Shown here: one piece after another, positions 21,670 through 25,079 of the stretch
Layout: each line of letters begins with the position of its first letter
Position numbering within the stretch: the stretch's first letter is position 1
Translations under genes and position numbers: made by a program
Assembly: GCA_002371295.1 (NCBI GenBank)
Contig: DFGZ01000172.1
Coordinates: 1-25,079 of the forward strand
Length of the DNA: 25,079 bases
Reading direction: 5' to 3'
Origin: Oribacterium sp. UBA3737
GTDB taxonomy: Bacteria > Bacillota_A > Clostridia > Lachnospirales > Lachnospiraceae
Notes under the pieces: generated by a model
What the model saw: the letters and a program-made list of their open reading frames with translations, nothing else
Databases searched by the model: none
Told to the model about the DNA's origin: nothing

Positions 21670-24600
21670 TCACCACACAAACCCACCTTTTTCTTCTCCG
21701 TTCAGACGGAAGGACTGTCTGCCGTACTTCACATTTACATCTTCCGGGCTGGCGTAGGTCATTACGCCCAGTTCGCTGTGGACATCCACCTTCACATCCA
21801 CGTTCTCCAGGTGGATTTCCGTAGATTTCTCTCTTTCGCCGGCAGCATCCGCGCCTCTGCCCTCCTGCTCCGGAGACCCAACGGCCACAACCTTTGTGCC
21901 GCCTCCCTCCAGGGTCAGCTTGGAATGCTTCATGTCAAGGGTAGTTTTCCCGCAGATGGCGCCGATGAAGGTCATTTCGATTGCCCGCTGATTCAGGATG
22001 AGATTGGCATTCTCCACCCGGAGCGAAGCCTCCTGCCCCTCCCGGGTGCCGATCCCGACAATATGAGTCCCGCCGACAGAGCAGTTAACGGTACTCTTTT
22101 CCACAAACACATCCGTACTGCCCTTAAGAGAGCCGATTCCCACACTTTCCGTTGATGAGATATCCATTTCCATCAGGCAGGTGCTGATCACAATGGGATC
22201 ACTTCCCGTCATTGAGCCGACGCCGACGCAGAAATCACCGTTTCCTTCCAGAAGATACTTGCCCCTGTGGATCTCGATCCTGCCGCCCAGCCCGGAGCCG
22301 ATGCATATGCCCGAACGTCCCTTGGACATGATGTGGATCTCGCCGTCCTGGTCCATGATGATCTCTCCATGTCCCTCCTCCGGGTGGTTGCCTATGCCAT
22401 AGCACTTCGGTGCATTCAGTTCCATGCTGAGGTTGCCCTCGCCTTCCACAACAAGGCTTGCTCCCGGCGGCACCTGGATGCCCCCGTTATAGAAGCGGTT
22501 ATCCCCCTTCAGAACAAGCGTCACTCTGGCATCCCGCCCGATCTCGATGCACGGCCGGTTCTTCACATTGGCAAAATACACATTTTCCAGCGTGATACGC
22601 CCTTCATAGCCCGGCGAGATCAGCATATGAATATCTGTCTTGAGGCCGGGCGTTCCGATGACGGAAATATCCTTGTAAACAGGATTGCCCTCGCCAACCG
22701 CGATATCCGTGAAGCCGTCCCGCACCAGACTGTTCAGCGTCACCCGGTTGGTCCGGCCGGCACTGTAGATATGCTTCTTTCTGCCGTCCATCTGTTCCTG
22801 CTTAAAGGCAACGATCTCACGACGGACCTTATCGTCGATCTCCGATACAGCATCCGGCATGGGTCTCCCCGTGTAATATCCCTGGATCAGATCCGTGCCG
22901 AGATGGATGACCATCTGCAGCTCCTCCCGGGTCTCCACGCCTTCCGCGAGAGCCATGATCTTATTTTCATGACAGAACTCGATGATCTCGCGGACAAAAT
23001 GCTGTTTAGCCGGCTTATTCTGTATGTCGCTGAGCAGCGACCGGTCGATTTTGACATAATTGGGCATGTACCGCAGAAGGTTGCTGATATTGGAATAGCC
23101 TGTACCATAATCATCGACTGCGATCTCTACGCCGATGGTCTGATACCGTTTTTTCGTTTCCTCAAGCTGGCTGTCGCTGAGCTCCGCTTCCTCCGTCAGC
23201 TCCACTACAACCGTTTCCGCATTCCGCTCCAGAAGGCGGTTTACCGCTTCTGCTGTTTCACCGTCCACAGATACGCCGGGAATGCTGTTGATAAACACCT
23301 TCCGGCCCCGGAATACCTCCCGTCCCTCATCCACAATGGCGAGGATATTCTCAAAGGTTGCCTTCTCCACATCCGAAAGCCGGTTCATCATACCTGCGTA
23401 GCGGATAATCTTAAGCGGCGAGATCTTTCTTTCCGTAGCGGAGCGCATCAGCGCCTCAAACGAGAAGATGCTTCCATCCTCAGCCCTGACAACGGGCTGG
23501 AAGTAGTACTGCAGAAGATTCTGGTCCAGGATTGTCTTCACGAGCCTGTACTCCTGCTTCTGCTCCTCTGTGAAGAACTCTTCATTGCCGTCAAAGCCAA
23601 ATTTATTGGCCGGTCGGATCTGCTCCTCCAAAAGCCTCAGTGTGCTTCTCAGCCTGACATTTTCCAGGCTGCAGGCCATCTGGTTCATCCAGACACGGTA
23701 CACCTCATCGTAGCTCCGGGGCTTGTCACCATAGCTGAGAACCGTGTAGCCGAAGCATCTGTCCTCAAAGAAAAGCGGCGAAAAAAAGAAATTCATGGGC
23801 TTTTTGCGGCGCCGTTCCAGCTCCGGCAGCAAAATAGCGGTATCAAAGTACTCACCCAGACCATCGGCGTTATCCGTTCTTCCCCGACGATAGCGGATAG
23901 CGCGGATCATCTTCTCCGAATAGCCATCGTGAGGAGAATAGATATCCGTCTTCTTCTCCATATCCTTCCAGGGTTCCGTCAGGCAGAGGTAAAACGCCTC
24001 AACCTCCTTCAGCTGATAAAGATAGGTATAAACCGTATGAATAAACCCGGAAAGCGTAGTCTCTCCCATGAGGTTTGGCAGGAAGGAATTAAATACCGAA
24101 TAAAAGCCCTCCTCGGAGATTTCCGTTCCCCATTCCTTCCGGCGGTTCTCCGGATCATACGCCGATTTTCTTTTCACCTCGCAGCCGCAGCTTTCTCCAG
24201 AGAAGAATACTGCTTTTGCTGTATAGGCAGGCGGCTCCTCTCCGGAAAGCTTTGCCCTCATCCAGTCCGCCGCATACTCTCCGTTCTCCTTTGCCGGCAG
24301 AATGCACGAAGTGATGGGCTTCGGGCTTTTTCTTCCCTCCTCGGAGCTGTCGAAGCCGACCACGGACACATCCTCCGGAACCCTGTAGTCCCTGTCTGTC
24401 AGCGCCTTGCAAAGCCCGATCGCCATACAGTCGTTGGCGCAGGCTACCGCCTGGGGCAGTCCCTTCTTTGACTTCAAAAGAAGCTCCACACAAAGCTCAC
24501 CGCTGTCATACCAGAAATCACCGTAAACAATCCTGTCCTTCCGCACCTCCAGCCCGTGCGCATGCATGGCATCCTTATAGGCCTGCAGTCTCTGTCTGGC

Positions 24601-25041
24601 ATGCACATGCCATTTTTTTCCCGAAAGATACGCGATATCCGTAAAACCATGCTTTTCGATCAGATGCTCCACCAGCTCATAGGTGGGACCGTAGCCATCT
24701 GTCATGACCGTTTCAAAATACCGGCTGTTCTGATCGATCACCAGCACCGGTCTCCGGAAGGACTCATGGAGCCGATCCTCGATCCTTTCGGCCACATTCG
24801 GCGTCTGCAGGGAGTCCTTCAAGATCACGATACCGTCAAACAGCTCCGGGCGGACAAGGCTGAAGATATTGGCCTCCGCCGCCTCCCGGATCTCCGAATC
24901 CTGATACTTTCTGAACATGGAAAAAACGCAGGTGTCTGCGCCATCCCTGAACGCGCCGGCAGAAAACCCCTCAATAAAGTGTCTCTGATATTCCTCATCT
25001 GCCTGCCCGACTAAAAGTGCATATCTTTTTCTACCTGCCAT
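21670..25041 (-). CDS. LacI-type sensor / EAL c-di-GMP phosphodiesterase / beta-helix fusion protein
   Basis: A 1123-aa protein without signal peptide or membrane segment, so cytoplasmic. Residues 6-285 form a LacI-type periplasmic-binding fold (LVEHLIEKHGFTDIAYLSG, ACANDCMAIGL, PEDVSVVGFDSSEEG) with no helix-turn-helix, ending in the GESCGC seen in clostridial sensor-GGDEF/EAL proteins. Residues ~310-475 are a probable GAF-like sensor and coil. The EAL domain (~505-740) keeps Glu529 (FEALMR), Asn585, Glu614 (ELTE), Asp643-Asp644 (DDYGTG), Lys664, Glu700 (AEGVET) and Gln720, all needed to hydrolyse c-di-GMP to pGpG. Residues ~755-1123 hold about seven ~28-residue repeats with GIGS/GIGT/GVGS cores, as in secreted clostridial beta-helix domains. 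GGAG seven bases before the ATG supports the start. It sits immediately upstream of the surface operon and may control it through c-di-GMP. Confidence 0.9.
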   Translation of the reverse strand: MAGRKRYALLVGQADEEYQRHFIEGFSAGAFRDGADTCVFSMFRKYQDSEIREAAEANIFSLVRPELFDGIVILKDSLQTPNVAERIEDRLHESFRRPVLVIDQNSRYFETVMTDGYGPTYELVEHLIEKHGFTDIAYLSGKKWHVHARQRLQAYKDAMHAHGLEVRKDRIVYGDFWYDSGELCVELLLKSKKGLPQAVACANDCMAIGLCKALTDRDYRVPEDVSVVGFDSSEEGRKSPKPITSCILPAKENGEYAADWMRAKLSGEEPPAYTAKAVFFSGESCGCEVKRKSAYDPENRRKEWGTEISEEGFYSVFNSFLPNLMGETTLSGFIHTVYTYLYQLKEVEAFYLCLTEPWKDMEKKTDIYSPHDGYSEKMIRAIRYRRGRTDNADGLGEYFDTAILLPELERRRKKPMNFFFSPLFFEDRCFGYTVLSYGDKPRSYDEVYRVWMNQMACSLENVRLRSTLRLLEEQIRPANKFGFDGNEEFFTEEQKQEYRLVKTILDQNLLQYYFQPVVRAEDGSIFSFEALMRSATERKISPLKIIRYAGMMNRLSDVEKATFENILAIVDEGREVFRGRKVFINSIPGVSVDGETAEAVNRLLERNAETVVVELTEEAELSDSQLEETKKRYQTIGVEIAVDDYGTGYSNISNLLRYMPNYVKIDRSLLSDIQNKPAKQHFVREIIEFCHENKIMALAEGVETREELQMVIHLGTDLIQGYYTGRPMPDAVSEIDDKVRREIVAFKQEQMDGRKKHIYSAGRTNRVTLNSLVRDGFTDIAVGEGNPVYKDISVIGTPGLKTDIHMLISPGYEGRITLENVYFANVKNRPCIEIGRDARVTLVLKGDNRFYNGGIQVPPGASLVVEGEGNLSMELNAPKCYGIGNHPEEGHGEIIMDQDGEIHIMSKGRSGICIGSGLGGRIEIHRGKYLLEGNGDFCVGVGSMTGSDPIVISTCLMEMDISSTESVGIGSLKGSTDVFVEKSTVNCSVGGTHIVGIGTREGQEASLRVENANLILNQRAIEMTFIGAICGKTTLDMKHSKLTLEGGGTKVVAVGSPEQEGRGADAAGEREKSTEIHLENVDVKVDVHSELGVMTYASPEDVNVKYGRQSFRLNGEEKGGFVW

Positions 25042-25055
25042 ACCGTCTCCTTATC

Positions 25056-25072
25056 GGCATCCCCCCGATGCC
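25056..25072 (-). promoter_or_regulatory. Small hairpin upstream of the EAL gene's ribosome binding site
   Basis: GGCATC and GATGCC (25056-25061 and 25067-25072) form a perfect 6-bp stem around a five-C loop (five Gs in the mRNA), just upstream of AAGGAG. It could modulate translation or be the end of an upstream element outside the window. No T-run follows. Confidence 0.25.
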
Positions 25073-25079
25073 CATATTT

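Noticed and set aside
22267..24471. A 734-codon open frame on the plus strand opposite the EAL fusion gene
   Set aside because: It lies wholly antisense to a gene with clear LacI-type and EAL motifs, has no recognisable domain, and arises from the G+C-rich codon use of the real gene.
21670..25041. LacI-type transcription factor
   Set aside because: The binding fold starts at residue 6 with no helix-turn-helix before it, so it is a sensor domain and not a DNA-binding repressor.

Overview
The window reads as a chromosomal segment of a Gram-positive anaerobe of the class Clostridia, most likely a Lachnospiraceae member (Roseburia/Butyrivibrio-like). This is inferred from class II FBP aldolase, strong AGGAGG-type ribosome binding sites, an AAA-ATPase-like/DUF1703 gene, a LacI-sensor/EAL fusion and very large GLUG-type surface proteins occurring together. 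No species call is possible from sequence alone. All supported genes lie on the minus strand, so transcription runs from high to low coordinates.

Right part (25041 down to 21670): a 1123-residue cytoplasmic protein fuses a LacI-type sugar-binding domain (no DNA-binding domain), a middle sensor region, a catalytically intact EAL c-di-GMP phosphodiesterase and a C-terminal beta-helix repeat domain of the kind normally found on secreted clostridial proteins.

Centre (21578 down to 7528): a probable promoter with an extended -10 and a 12-bp-arm palindrome precedes a four-gene operon. It encodes three single-pass membrane proteins (401, 264 and about 347 aa) whose membrane segments end in AWFA or YAAF, as in TasA/camelysin-type proteins, and then a 3571-aa secreted GLUG-like beta-helix protein. 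This block is clearly richer in A+T than its flanks. The compositional border falls inside the 401-aa gene, which suggests an exchanged or variable surface cassette. The phosphodiesterase and the surface operon together suggest a c-di-GMP-linked adhesion or matrix system; this is the most interesting part of the window.

Between 7527 and 6963 is an unexplained 565-base intergenic stretch with hairpins, a nine-G tract and mini-ORFs. Left of it are an NYN-domain protein with two OST-HTH/LOTUS modules (6962-6006), then a tightly overlapped MATE transporter - glutamate racemase (murI) - thiazole synthase (thiG) operon (5852-2828), a DeoR-family regulator (2742-1975) and fba (1808-945). A strong promoter with three iterated repeats lies in front of fba, and a clear terminator follows it. 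The left edge carries the N-terminal 234 codons of an AAA-ATPase-like/DUF1703 protein.
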